Notes: generated by a model from the letters alone, not told the origin. 16,847 bases of DNA from Spirochaetota bacterium (GCA_963205035.1 CAUJII010000054.1:1-16847), one strand, 5' to 3'. Shown: positions 1 to 7,658, counted from the stretch's first letter. Program-made: numbers and translations.

Positions 1-41
1 TTCTTTTCTTTACGCGAGTGGGAAGCCTTAGAAAAGAGGAT

Positions 42-1196
42 ATGCAGTTTCAGAAACAGGCTCTTGTCGCTCTCTTCACCTTCGGGATTTTTTTATCTGC
101 CGCAGGTTGCAAATCCGCACAGGAAAAAGACGAACCATTCAAAGATGGCTGGGTTGAAGCAACCGGTGTATCAGCCATTCAAGGAAACAATTTAGGGTTG
201 GCGAAAGACGAAGCGCTCAAAGACGCAAAGCGCGTTGCGGTTCAAAAAGTTTTGGGGAGCCTCGTTTCTGCACGCAGCGATGTGCAAAATTTTCAACTCG
301 TGAGCCAATCAGTCACCAGTAAATCCGAGGGTTTGATTGAAACCTTCAAAGAGCTTTCGTCAGGGCCCCAGGCGAATGGCGAATACCACGTCACAATCAA
401 AGCGAAAGTAAGCGAGGCGCTCATTACTAAGACCATCGAAGAAGTGATTGCATCGCAAGGCAAGCCGCGCATGATGGTGATTCTCGAAGAAAGTCTCGAT
501 GCGAAGAAAGATACAAACAAAGTCGCGCAAACAGAAATCGAAGCGCAGTTCATCGCGCAAGGCTTTCCTTTTGTAGACAGAGCCGTTGTCGAATCGCTAC
601 TTGCAAAAAACCGTAAAAAAATTGCAGCGGCTTTAGGAGGCAACAACGACGCCGCACGCGCATTAGGTGTCGACGCAGGAGCCGAAATTATTCTCGTAGG
701 ATCAAGCCGCGTCAAGAGCGCTGGCAAGGTCGCTGGCTCTCAACTTATTTCAATGCAGGCTGATTTGAATGTGCGTGTCATCGACGTGAACACGGGCAAG
801 ATTCTGACGGCGGCACAAGAACACGGCGCGTATCCCCACATCAACGCGGAAAGTGGCGCCGTTATGGCGGTGAAACGTGCAGTCACACCGTTGAGAGAAA
901 AACTTGTTAGCGATATTGTGAAACTCTGGGATATCAACCGCGCAAACACTATCACAATGCTCGTCACGGGCCTCGACTATGAAAAGCTCATGGTCTTGCG
1001 AGGCGAGCTGACTCAAAAAGTGCGCGGCGTCAACGCGGTAAATCCCAAAGGCTCGGCGGGCAAAGCTGCAAAACTCGAAATTGAATTCGTCGGTGCGTCT
1101 TTCGATTTGGCAGACAGACTTCTTACTTCGGGTTTATCTATTAAACTCAAAATCGTAGAAGTCAAGCCCAACGCCATCGACGTGAGCGCGAAGTAA
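42..1196 (+). CDS. FlgT/LPP20-like lipoprotein with CsgG-like middle domain
   Basis: I see a lipoprotein signal peptide with lipobox LSAAGC, giving a lipidated Cys at residue 23 when translation starts at ATG 42. A GTG at 18 is in frame but adds eight polar residues before the signal peptide, so I prefer 42. Residues about 35-140 look like the LPP20/FlgT N-terminal fold: a GWVEATG start, a run of Ala-rich helix with Ala/Lys repeats, then GEYHVTIKAKV. Residues about 140-290 resemble a CsgG/FlgT middle domain, with MMVILEE, an internal GFPFVDRA strand-turn and a DAGAEIILVGSS strand. The last 80 residues form a third alpha/beta domain. In vibrios FlgT belongs to the flagellar H-ring and is not a lipoprotein. 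No flagellar gene is nearby, so a flagellar role is only inference. It converges on the next gene with one base between the stop codons. Confidence 0.7.
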   Translation: MQFQKQALVALFTFGIFLSAAGCKSAQEKDEPFKDGWVEATGVSAIQGNNLGLAKDEALKDAKRVAVQKVLGSLVSARSDVQNFQLVSQSVTSKSEGLIETFKELSSGPQANGEYHVTIKAKVSEALITKTIEEVIASQGKPRMMVILEESLDAKKDTNKVAQTEIEAQFIAQGFPFVDRAVVESLLAKNRKKIAAALGGNNDAARALGVDAGAEIILVGSSRVKSAGKVAGSQLISMQADLNVRVIDVNTGKILTAAQEHGAYPHINAESGAVMAVKRAVTPLREKLVSDIVKLWDINRANTITMLVTGLDYEKLMVLRGELTQKVRGVNAVNPKGSAGKAAKLEIEFVGASFDLADRLLTSGLSIKLKIVEVKPNAIDVSAK

Positions 1197-1197
1197 A

Positions 1198-1695
1198 TTA
1201 TTTCTGAGTCAATTTTTCGCAGGCCGTGAGCAAGATTTCGTGGTCTTTGATAAGTCCCTCTTTGTAAGATTGTGCAATGGCTTTTGCGACTGTGTTTCCT
1301 ATGAGCGGTACGTTGACCGTCACCTCGACTTTGTACTCGCGCGCGGTAGCGTTTTTATCGACAGCGGTATAAGGGCAGGTTGCGGCAATCGTGACTTTAT
1401 CGGGCATGTACTCAGAGCGCATTGTGAACGCGCTCTCAAAAGTCTCTGTATTAAACGTATTCGTATCGATCATTTCTAACATCCCCGCTGGAACCATTTT
1501 CTTGACGATGTCGGGCAAACCATCGCCAAATTTGAAACGCCGTCGCGTTGTGACAATTACACCCGTGCGCTCGACACCCAAGAGCTCTTGCGATTTCAGA
1601 CTGGGTTGGTTGTCGATATAATCATAACGGTGCTCGCGTGCCGCGATGACGGTTTCCAGTGGGTAGGGGAATTCTTGACGTAAAGTGAAGTGCAT
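1198..1695 (-). CDS. DUF2505 family START-like (SRPBCC) protein
   Basis: The 165-residue protein starts MHFTLRQEFPYPLETVIAA, the usual opening of the DUF2505/polyketide-cyclase-like helix-grip fold. It ends with the typical VNVPLIGNTVAKAIAQ stretch followed by a long amphipathic helix. No signal peptide or membrane segment is visible, so it is probably cytosolic. The family is thought to bind hydrophobic ligands, but the ligand is unknown. An in-frame ATG at 1776 would add 27 residues that match nothing in the fold. I therefore chose 1695, although neither start has a strong Shine-Dalgarno. The upstream region overlaps the leader of the divergent EF-hand gene. DUF2505 is best known to me from actinobacteria. 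Family call fairly firm, function unknown. Confidence 0.7.
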   Translation of the reverse strand: MHFTLRQEFPYPLETVIAAREHRYDYIDNQPSLKSQELLGVERTGVIVTTRRRFKFGDGLPDIVKKMVPAGMLEMIDTNTFNTETFESAFTMRSEYMPDKVTIAATCPYTAVDKNATAREYKVEVTVNVPLIGNTVAKAIAQSYKEGLIKDHEILLTACEKLTQK

Positions 1696-1805
1696 GGTGC
1701 AGAAAGGTTTTGTCCGACACTGTGTCTTTTCTGATTTATCTCGCGCTGCCGACCAAAATTGAAAAAAACTTGCCATGCCACAGCCAGCCTCTTTTTGAGG
1801 GTACT

Positions 1806-2096
1806 ATGAAAAAATTTGCATTTCTCGCACTCACAGTCTTCTTAGGGGTAATTACCGTCCAAGCGCATGACCACAAAAAAATGCCGCGCAAGATGCTTGA
1901 GTCGATAGACACCGACAAAGACAAAAAGATTTCAAAACAAGAATGGCAAGCATTCCACGACAAGCGATTTGCGGAAATCGACAAAGACGGCGACGGCTTT
2001 CTCACGAAAGACGAATTCAAGGCACAACGCAAAGCAATGAAGAAGAAGCACAAAAAAGGAAAGAAAGACCACGACGATCACGACGACAATGACTAA
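1806..2096 (+). CDS. Small secreted EF-hand calcium-binding protein
   Basis: The 96-residue precursor has a clear signal peptide (MKKFAFLALTVFLGVITVQA), probably cut after Ala20. Two canonical 12-residue EF-hand loops follow: D35-T-D-K-D-K-K-I-S-K-Q-E46 and D59-K-D-G-D-G-F-L-T-K-D-E70. Both keep Asp at positions 1, 3 and 5 and Glu at 12, so both should bind Ca2+. The tail (about residues 73-96) is a Lys/His block that ends in alternating His and Asp, and the mature N-terminus begins HDHKK, so extra divalent metal binding is possible. A GAGGG Shine-Dalgarno lies four bases before ATG 1806. An upstream in-frame start at 1710 was rejected because it precedes a complete signal peptide. The role is likely periplasmic calcium binding or buffering; no partner is evident. 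Confidence 0.85.
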   Translation: MKKFAFLALTVFLGVITVQAHDHKKMPRKMLESIDTDKDKKISKQEWQAFHDKRFAEIDKDGDGFLTKDEFKAQRKAMKKKHKKGKKDHDDHDDND

Positions 2097-2124
2097 CTAA
2101 TCACCTTAATTCTGACGAACTCTC

Positions 2125-2160
2125 GGGCGCAAGGCATCTCTTGCGCCCTCTTTATTTCTT
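2125..2160 (+). terminator. Intrinsic terminator after the EF-hand gene
   Basis: A perfect 9-bp stem, GGGCGCAAG (2125-2133) with CTTGCGCCC (2140-2148), encloses a 6-base loop and is followed by the T-rich tract TCTTTATTTCTT. It separates the EF-hand gene from the porin-like gene, implying the latter has its own promoter. Confidence 0.9.
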
Positions 2161-2170
2161 CTAAATTCGA

Positions 2171-2198
2171 TTGACGCACCTCTTGCGCCGCATATTAA
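2171..2198 (+). promoter_or_regulatory. Candidate promoter abutting the porin-like gene
   Basis: TTGACG at 2171-2176 and TATTAA at 2193-2198 are separated by 16 bases. They lie between the terminator and ATG 2206. The predicted transcription start would fall within a base or two of the ATG, and no Shine-Dalgarno is present, so the mRNA may be leaderless. Prediction from sequence only. Confidence 0.45.
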
Positions 2199-2205
2199 CG
2201 TCTCT

Positions 2206-4071
2206 ATGATGAAACTCATGCGTGCTTACCGATCTTTTCTTGCTCTTTTAATTTTCAGTGTCGGCTCTTCTTTGATTGCGCAACGCCCGCGCAAGCAAGC
2301 GCCGATAGTGCCACAACCTACTGCAGCAGACGCCAATCCAGAAAAAACTCGTCTTGAAAAAGTCGATCCCACTTCGGTTGACGAAAAAGGGCAGGTGCTT
2401 CGACCGAGCACAGCGTCTGACGCACTGCAACCCGCACGCCACCTCAAAGCCGACCGCGACGACGAAGTCGATGACTTGCCGTTTGGCGCGCCGCAAATCG
2501 AGAACCGCGAGAATGTCTTCGGTGACAAAAAAGATAAAGATGCTGTCTTGAAGAAGATGGAGTATCAAATTGGTTTTATCGCAGAGGGCGCGGGTTTTAA
2601 TAATACCGACCTACGCAAGCTCGATAATTCGACGACGGCGACGATCCAAAACACCGACGATAAGATGAGTTTTGCATTCTCGCGTTTTTACATCAACATG
2701 TTTTTTCCACTGACGGACGATCTCTACTTTCGCGTCGACCTTTTCAAGAACGGTTTTTGGGGCCACGATCAACTCGGCGGGGCGAGTTCAAACAACAGCT
2801 CTTCTTCATCGCCCATCGGCGTCGATGCGTTGAATTTCGGTGAGCTCCATTTGCACTATGTTTTTTTTAAGAGCAACCAACACGACTTGTCGATGAAACT
2901 CGGCCGTCAGTTTTTTGAAATTGGCGGCGAAACTTACGATTATTTTTTGAAGGACTACTTGGACGCACTGACCGTCAATTATGCCAGTTCGCGCTTGGGA
3001 GGTTTTCGTGTCTTAGCTTTCGACGCTTTTCAACTGGGGGCAGACCCGACGCTCCACGGAAACTACGTGCGTTTCTTTTCGCACGATAACAAACGCGTGC
3101 GCTATTTCGACGGAGACACCAATGTACTGCGATTAGGCTTCGTCTGGGATTCCAGAAACCTCATGAACTGGAAAGGCCCATTGACGGGAGATTTAATCCA
3201 AAACAAAATTTATGCTTTTGGCGCACGCTACGGTGCGGTGAATAAGGGCGGTTCGGACCGATCAAACTTGGGAGCATCTGGAAATTTTGCCGACAACGAT
3301 TTCAACGTCATGGCAGGTACGCGCTTCATTTTAAGACTCTACCGTAACCGCTACATTGTGAAAGCTTTTGCAGACGGCGCACTTTCTCTGGGCGTTGACC
3401 GCAGATTACCCACGGCCGCAAATGAAAGCCAGGATGTCGATACGAACGGTTTTGCATTCGGCGGCGGCGGCAGTTTAGAAATCCCTCGTGTAGCGCGCAG
3501 CGTCGACCTCGACCTCAACGCAGACGGCATGTTTGTGACGGGCAGCAAATACGATGCAAACGGCACACAAACCTCGCACGGGTTTACCTCGTTCAAAGGC
3601 AGCCGCTTAGGGGGACTTATCATGAGCAAGTTTTACGGCGTGCGGCCGACGAGCTATACCGATGCTGCCGGCATCTCTGACTATGCGCACGATTATGAAC
3701 GCAAGGCTGCGACTGCATTTGCGCACATCGGTGTTGGAACAACGCTTTGGCAAAAGCTTCGTTTTGGTTTAGACTATTGGATTGCGTTCGACACGAGTTC
3801 GAGCACGCTTTACAAAGATGCGAGAGCGAACAACACAACGTCCACTATCACAAGCACAGTTCTCAAGGCGCAAGACAGGTTGGGAAAACTCTTAGGTCAA
3901 GAGATTAACGCGAGTGTTGATTTTGCAACTAACCGCTATTGGACGCTTTACTTGAAGGCCGGAGTTTTCTTGCCGGGCGCGTTTTACTCGACGCCTGGAA
4001 TTGTGACTGACACGCCGTATGGCACCGATATTGCGATGGGAGTGCAGCTCGGCTCTAAACTTATTTTTTAA
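2206..4071 (+). CDS. Porin-like outer-membrane beta-barrel protein
   Basis: The 621-residue product has a signal peptide (cut about Ala25/Gln26) and a charged, Pro/Asp/Arg-rich, probably disordered region to about residue 110. From about 117 to the end there are alternating-hydrophobic strands rich in Tyr, Phe, Gly and Asn, as in large porins. Typical barrel-like stretches include FSRFYINMFFPLTDDLYFRVDLF and MKLGRQFFEIGGETYDYF. It ends in Phe (GVQLGSKLIF), the BAM-recognition residue of many outer-membrane proteins. I do not recognise a specific substrate family; a general porin or solute channel is most likely. ATG 2206, ATG 2209 and ATG 2218 are all possible starts and none has a clear ribosome-binding site. 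The 3' end overlaps convergent hslO by 11 bases. Confidence 0.75.
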   Translation: MMKLMRAYRSFLALLIFSVGSSLIAQRPRKQAPIVPQPTAADANPEKTRLEKVDPTSVDEKGQVLRPSTASDALQPARHLKADRDDEVDDLPFGAPQIENRENVFGDKKDKDAVLKKMEYQIGFIAEGAGFNNTDLRKLDNSTTATIQNTDDKMSFAFSRFYINMFFPLTDDLYFRVDLFKNGFWGHDQLGGASSNNSSSSSPIGVDALNFGELHLHYVFFKSNQHDLSMKLGRQFFEIGGETYDYFLKDYLDALTVNYASSRLGGFRVLAFDAFQLGADPTLHGNYVRFFSHDNKRVRYFDGDTNVLRLGFVWDSRNLMNWKGPLTGDLIQNKIYAFGARYGAVNKGGSDRSNLGASGNFADNDFNVMAGTRFILRLYRNRYIVKAFADGALSLGVDRRLPTAANESQDVDTNGFAFGGGGSLEIPRVARSVDLDLNADGMFVTGSKYDANGTQTSHGFTSFKGSRLGGLIMSKFYGVRPTSYTDAAGISDYAHDYERKAATAFAHIGVGTTLWQKLRFGLDYWIAFDTSSSTLYKDARANNTTSTITSTVLKAQDRLGKLLGQEINASVDFATNRYWTLYLKAGVFLPGAFYSTPGIVTDTPYGTDIAMGVQLGSKLIF

Positions 4072-4981
4072 GCAATCGCTCTTCGATTTCTTGCCGCGAA
4101 TAGTGGAATACATTCGCGCAATAGCCGCACCGGATTTCTAATTCCATCTGGTCGCCAAAAAGAGCGTCCATGTCTTTGCGCGCCAGCTCGACCAAGCGTT
4201 CTAAATACCCCTCACGGTGGCAGCGGCAACGGTAAAAAAGCGGAGTCTCGCTTGTCTGCACCCATTGCTCGCCGGGGTAAATATCGTCTAAAAGATCCAT
4301 CACGTCTTTCGTGTCTTCGTCCGCTGCAACCGCGCCGTCTGCGACGCCAAAATACTGCGTGAGCGATTCTAAGCGTTCCAAATTGTCGGTGAGAACAAAC
4401 TTCTTATTTTCGTCGACTCCGGGCAATGCCTCGATGAGCAGACCAAACGCTCTGTCGACCACGACGCTGTGAGCCTTCTTGCCGAGTTTCATGCCCGTGA
4501 GCATCAACGTCGAAATTTGCTCGCTCTGGTGCAAGAATTGCTGCACCAAACTCGGTATCGAATTGCTCTCGCTCGCCACCGTACTCAAGACTGGTTCAAA
4601 AACTTGCGGGTAACGTTTGCTCACGCGCAAATGCGCCTGCTCGATTTCGGTATCAATACCATTGGGGCCTCCCAACTCCAAAAGACCGTCTCCCGTTTGG
4701 CAAGTTGCTCGAAAAATACCCTCGGGGCCCGCTTCTGCAATGAGACGCTTAAAAATCGAAGGGCTTGTAACTTCAAGGGCAATATTCTCGATGCCGTGGA
4801 ATGCACTGGCAAGAAGGTTTGTGCAAACAACCAGCTCGCTGAAAGAATATAAGAGGCGTGGGTCGACATTCACCTGTTCTATCGCCACATTGATAGCTTC
4901 GGCGGCACTCACAAAAACTGCACGAAAGTCCGCTTCACGTGTATGAAAGCTTGTAGAAAACGAACGGTCCGGAGAAACCAT
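4061..4981 (-). CDS. hslO: Hsp33 redox-regulated holdase chaperone
   Basis: The 306-residue protein (E. coli about 292) is Hsp33, a cytosolic chaperone switched on by oxidation and heat. The N-terminal alpha/beta core includes GGPNGIDTEI and the long SIPSLVQQFLHQSEQIST linker region. The C-terminal zinc redox switch is intact, with C252-x-C254 (YRCRC) and C285-x-x-C288 (CGYC). On oxidation these four cysteines form two disulfides, release zinc and unfold the linker. I use ATG 4981 because the upstream mnmC-oxidase gene stops at 4984-4986, leaving two bases between TAG and ATG, which suggests translational coupling. The in-frame codon at 5065 lies inside that upstream gene. It is last in the speD-mnmC-hslO operon and overlaps the convergent porin-like gene by 11 bases. 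Confidence 0.95.
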   Translation of the reverse strand: MVSPDRSFSTSFHTREADFRAVFVSAAEAINVAIEQVNVDPRLLYSFSELVVCTNLLASAFHGIENIALEVTSPSIFKRLIAEAGPEGIFRATCQTGDGLLELGGPNGIDTEIEQAHLRVSKRYPQVFEPVLSTVASESNSIPSLVQQFLHQSEQISTLMLTGMKLGKKAHSVVVDRAFGLLIEALPGVDENKKFVLTDNLERLESLTQYFGVADGAVAADEDTKDVMDLLDDIYPGEQWVQTSETPLFYRCRCHREGYLERLVELARKDMDALFGDQMELEIRCGYCANVFHYSRQEIEERLLKK

Positions 4982-4983
4982 AG

Positions 4984-5952
4984 CTATCTTGGTAAAAAGC
5001 GCACCGGCGTCAGTGTGCAAAGAACATTTTGAGCATCGTCTCTCGCTGCCTCGCCGCAGAGCCACGCTGCGGTCTTCTCGGCAAGAAACGGCGCATACGT
5101 TAGAGCATGGTAACCCATCCCTTGGAACAGAAACGGGAGGTTATTCTCCATCGCATCTCTCGCAAAATTTTTGTGCAAGATAAAGTGCCGAAGCTCGTTA
5201 TAGTTGGAATACTCTTTGCGCGGTGTAAATCCCACAATAGGCAGCCTATCGCGCGTCACTAAACGGTGATCGCAGAGTGCTGCATACCGCGACGCTTTCG
5301 CCAAACGCCTGGCTTGGGAGATTGTTTCGTCGAAGGGCTCTTCGCGACGGTGGATAAATGCCGCACGCGAACTAAATTCTAAGAATTCGACATTCTCTGC
5401 GTCATCGAGGCGCGTCACGTTTGCCATGTATGTCTGGCGGCCCAAGAGTCTTTGTGTCGCGCTCTGGACAAAACGGAATTCGTTGGGCCATAACGCGGCA
5501 CCTGTCGCGGCAAACCATCGTGAAAAATTTTGCGTATCTGCTTTTTGGAATGTCTTGCGATAAAGTACTCCACCGCATTCTTGAAAATCTCTTTCGAGCG
5601 CGCGAAGGTACGCTCGCGTCTTCACGACGAAGTAGCTTTCGCCTCTTACCGACAATTCGGCAACCGCAAAGCCTTCGCAAATTTTTTTCTTGTACCAAGC
5701 CGCTGAAAATTCTCGCGCAGCACTCCACAAGTACAAATTAGGCCGCGAAGTAAGACACGCTTTCATGAGCGCGATGCGTACGCCGCCGACACGCGCACAC
5801 TCGAAGAGAGAAACGTCAATGCCGCGTTGCCTCAATGCAAGCGCAAGATGCAGGCCACTGATGCCACCGCCTGCAACGGCGATGCGCTCACCGCTCTTCA
5901 AAATTCCTTTGCAGTCCAACCAGAGTTTTTGATACAATTCGCGGCGGTTCAA
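4984..5952 (-). CDS. mnmC2: MnmC oxidase half: FAD-dependent cmnm5U34 tRNA oxidoreductase
   Basis: This 322-residue protein corresponds to the C-terminal FAD domain of bifunctional MnmC, which removes the carboxymethyl group from cmnm5(s2)U34 in tRNA to give nm5(s2)U34. It opens with a Rossmann dinucleotide site, RIAVAGGGISGLHLA (GxGxxG at residues about 28-33). It ends with the DAAO-like C-terminal signature: TRDRLPIVG (about 233-241) and QGMGYHALTYAPFLAE (about 277-292). The reading frame is open back to 6165, but that part lies wholly inside the methyltransferase gene in another frame. I choose TTG 5952, which overlaps the methyltransferase stop (TTGA); TTG 5901, preceded by AAAGGA, is an alternative. 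It is shorter than the roughly 400-residue E. coli domain, and the usual small residues of the C-terminal motif are replaced by Tyr-His-Ala. Confidence 0.85.
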   Translation of the reverse strand: MNRRELYQKLWLDCKGILKSGERIAVAGGGISGLHLALALRQRGIDVSLFECARVGGVRIALMKACLTSRPNLYLWSAAREFSAAWYKKKICEGFAVAELSVRGESYFVVKTRAYLRALERDFQECGGVLYRKTFQKADTQNFSRWFAATGAALWPNEFRFVQSATQRLLGRQTYMANVTRLDDAENVEFLEFSSRAAFIHRREEPFDETISQARRLAKASRYAALCDHRLVTRDRLPIVGFTPRKEYSNYNELRHFILHKNFARDAMENNLPFLFQGMGYHALTYAPFLAEKTAAWLCGEAARDDAQNVLCTLTPVRFLPR

Positions 5953-6662
5953 GGCTTGTGCCCCACGAGCATTTCGCGCTTCGTTCCATAGCCCGGCTGC
6001 CGCTCGACGACGAACCCGACGTTCTGCAAAGCGCGTCTCACCCATCCTGCGGCGGTGTATGTTGCAAACGTACCGTCTTGCCGCGTAAGGTGGAATACTT
6101 TTTCTAAAACAGCCGCACTCCACATTGCGGGATTTTTCTGAGGCGAGAAGCCGTCGAGATACCAAGCGTCGATTGCAAGACTGCTTTCAGCGCTATTTTT
6201 CCCGCCGACTGTTGCACCGCCATGCTCAAGAAATGTTAAGAACGTGAGTACATCCCCGTGAAAAATTTTGCCTCGGGTGTTGGGATAGAGTTGTGGTAGA
6301 TTCTCGCACCAAACTGTGTCGAATTCAGCGCGGCAAATCGTGAGACGAGATTTCAATGCCTCGATTTGATTTTTTTCTGGAAAATTTTCTTCGACAGAAA
6401 AATACTGGAACCGAGAAAGTAAATTTGCGCTCTTGAGATGCGCGAGCGTCAGCGCATAATTCAAACCAAACCCAAAACCTAATTCTGCGACATTGAAGAA
6501 ATGTTTCTCAGAAGGACCGCTCTCCTTAAACGAAGCGATTCTTTCGACAATGTGATTTTTTTCTAAGAAGACGTATTGTTTTTCTTGTTCTGGGTTTTTT
6601 GCATCGAAGTAGATATCGTCGTAACGAGAAGAAAAAAAGTGGGGTTCGATTTTTCGTCTCAC
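5949..6662 (-). CDS. mnmC1: MnmC methyltransferase half: SAM-dependent nm5U34 tRNA methyltransferase
   Basis: The 237-residue protein is the DUF752 methyltransferase domain of MnmC, which uses SAM to convert nm5(s2)U34 to mnm5(s2)U34 at the tRNA wobble base. The N-terminus carries DDIYFDAKNPEQEKQYVFL, the family's substrate-side signature. AELGFGFGLN (about residues 59-68) is SAM motif I. DAWYLDGFSPQKNPAMW (165-181) is the catalytic-region signature, and GYGTKREMLVG (224-234) closes the domain. It starts at a GTG that overlaps the speD stop codon (GTGA) and its own TGA overlaps the TTG of the oxidase gene. In E. coli both activities are one polypeptide; here they are colinear but separately translated. 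A cytosolic tRNA-modification enzyme that should act after MnmE/MnmG, which are not in this window. Confidence 0.93.
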   Translation of the reverse strand: MRRKIEPHFFSSRYDDIYFDAKNPEQEKQYVFLEKNHIVERIASFKESGPSEKHFFNVAELGFGFGLNYALTLAHLKSANLLSRFQYFSVEENFPEKNQIEALKSRLTICRAEFDTVWCENLPQLYPNTRGKIFHGDVLTFLTFLEHGGATVGGKNSAESSLAIDAWYLDGFSPQKNPAMWSAAVLEKVFHLTRQDGTFATYTAAGWVRRALQNVGFVVERQPGYGTKREMLVGHKP

Positions 6663-7489
6663 ACCTTGATTTTTGGAATGTTGCGTCCGTAAAAGATTTC
6701 GTTCATTTCGCGCTTGAGCGAATGTTTGATTTTCTTTTTTTCACCCGCGACGAAATCTTTTTTCGCTGAGCCGAAAAGATAGTTGTCGAGATCGAATTCT
6801 TTGAGCGTCATTTTTGTGCAAAAAATGTTTTCTTGGTAGATGTTGATGTCGACCATCTGGTAAAGGTGGCGTAAGTCTTCGGAGATGAAGTTTTGTATCG
6901 AGTTAATTTTGTGGTCGATGAAGTATTTCTTGCCGTCCATGTCGCGGGTAAAGCCGCGCACGCGGTAATCGCTAATGACGATGTCGGGACCAAACGAGTG
7001 CAAGAGGTAGTTGAGCGCCTTAAGAGGAGAAATTTGACCACACGTCGAAACGTCGATGTCTGCGCGGAATGTACTAATGCCGTGGTCGGGATGGCTCTCG
7101 GGGTACGTGTGCACAGTAATGTGGCTCTTGTCGAGATGCGCGACGACTGCCTCGCTCGAAGGGCCGGGAATTTCGTTATCTGTATCAAACCGCTGCGCTT
7201 TTTCCGCTTCAAGATGGTTTTCTGAAACGAGCATCGTAACCGATGCGCCTTGTGGGTCGTAGTCTTGCGAGGCGATGTTCAAAATATTTGCGCCGATAAT
7301 TTTAGCGACGTTGGTCAAAATCTCCGTGAGCCGCGCAGCGTTATAGACTTCGTCGATATATTCGATATACGCTCGTTGGTTTTTGGCGCTCGCCGCGTAG
7401 CAGATGTCGTACATATTAAAACTCAACGTCTTTGTGAGGTTGTTGAACCCGTAAAGGCGGAGTTTTTTCTTAAGCGGCTTTATTTTCAT
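6659..7489 (-). CDS. speD: S-adenosylmethionine decarboxylase proenzyme (E. coli type)
   Basis: The 276-residue proenzyme (E. coli 264) matches class 1A AdoMetDC throughout. It begins KKLRLYGFNNLTKTLSFN and continues to the autocatalytic cleavage site LDKSHITVHTYPESHPDHG. Cleavage is expected between Lys121 and Ser122, turning Ser122 into the pyruvoyl cofactor. FRADIDVSTCGQISPLKALN, DYRVRGFTRD and the C-terminal FYGRNIPKIKV are also conserved. It makes decarboxylated SAM, the aminopropyl donor for spermidine, but no speE is seen nearby. It is first in a four-gene operon whose next gene starts within its stop codon. ATG 7489 lacks a strong Shine-Dalgarno; the divergent upstream region is shared with the OMP gene at 7659. 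Confidence 0.96.
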   Translation of the reverse strand: MKIKPLKKKLRLYGFNNLTKTLSFNMYDICYAASAKNQRAYIEYIDEVYNAARLTEILTNVAKIIGANILNIASQDYDPQGASVTMLVSENHLEAEKAQRFDTDNEIPGPSSEAVVAHLDKSHITVHTYPESHPDHGISTFRADIDVSTCGQISPLKALNYLLHSFGPDIVISDYRVRGFTRDMDGKKYFIDHKINSIQNFISEDLRHLYQMVDINIYQENIFCTKMTLKEFDLDNYLFGSAKKDFVAGEKKKIKHSLKREMNEIFYGRNIPKIKV

Positions 7490-7658
7490 CGTGTTGGGTA
7501 CCTAACGGAAAAGTAATGTAAAGGCGCGTTTGGCTCTGAAAAACAGGGGGTCAATGAGAATTAAATAAAGATTGACGGGTAGTTTTTTGTATACAATAGT
7601 TGTCCTTAAACAGGGGTAATCCCAAATAAACGTTTGAAAAAAATCAAAGAGGTATTGA
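7490..7658. promoter_or_regulatory. Divergent control region between speD and the OMP gene
   Basis: This 169-base non-coding stretch is the largest gap in the window. On the plus strand it contains TTGACG (7572-7577), a 10-base perfect palindrome TTGTATACAA (7587-7596) overlapping TACAAT (7592-7597), and a strong AGAGG ribosome-binding site (7648-7652) for ATG 7659. The TTGACG to TACAAT distance of 14 bases is short, so the exact promoter is uncertain. A nine-base direct repeat AAACAGGGG occurs at 7541-7549 and 7608-7616. On the minus strand TTGACC lies near 7551-7556, but no convincing -10 for speD was found. Confidence 0.5.

Noticed and set aside
4982..5065. Longer Hsp33 start
   Set aside because: It would run into the end of the upstream oxidase gene. 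The ATG at 4981 sits two bases after that gene's stop and matches the family start.
5953..6165. N-terminal extension of the MnmC oxidase frame by 71 residues
   Set aside because: It lies wholly within the methyltransferase gene in another frame, is Arg-rich without family similarity, and the FAD site begins only after 5950.
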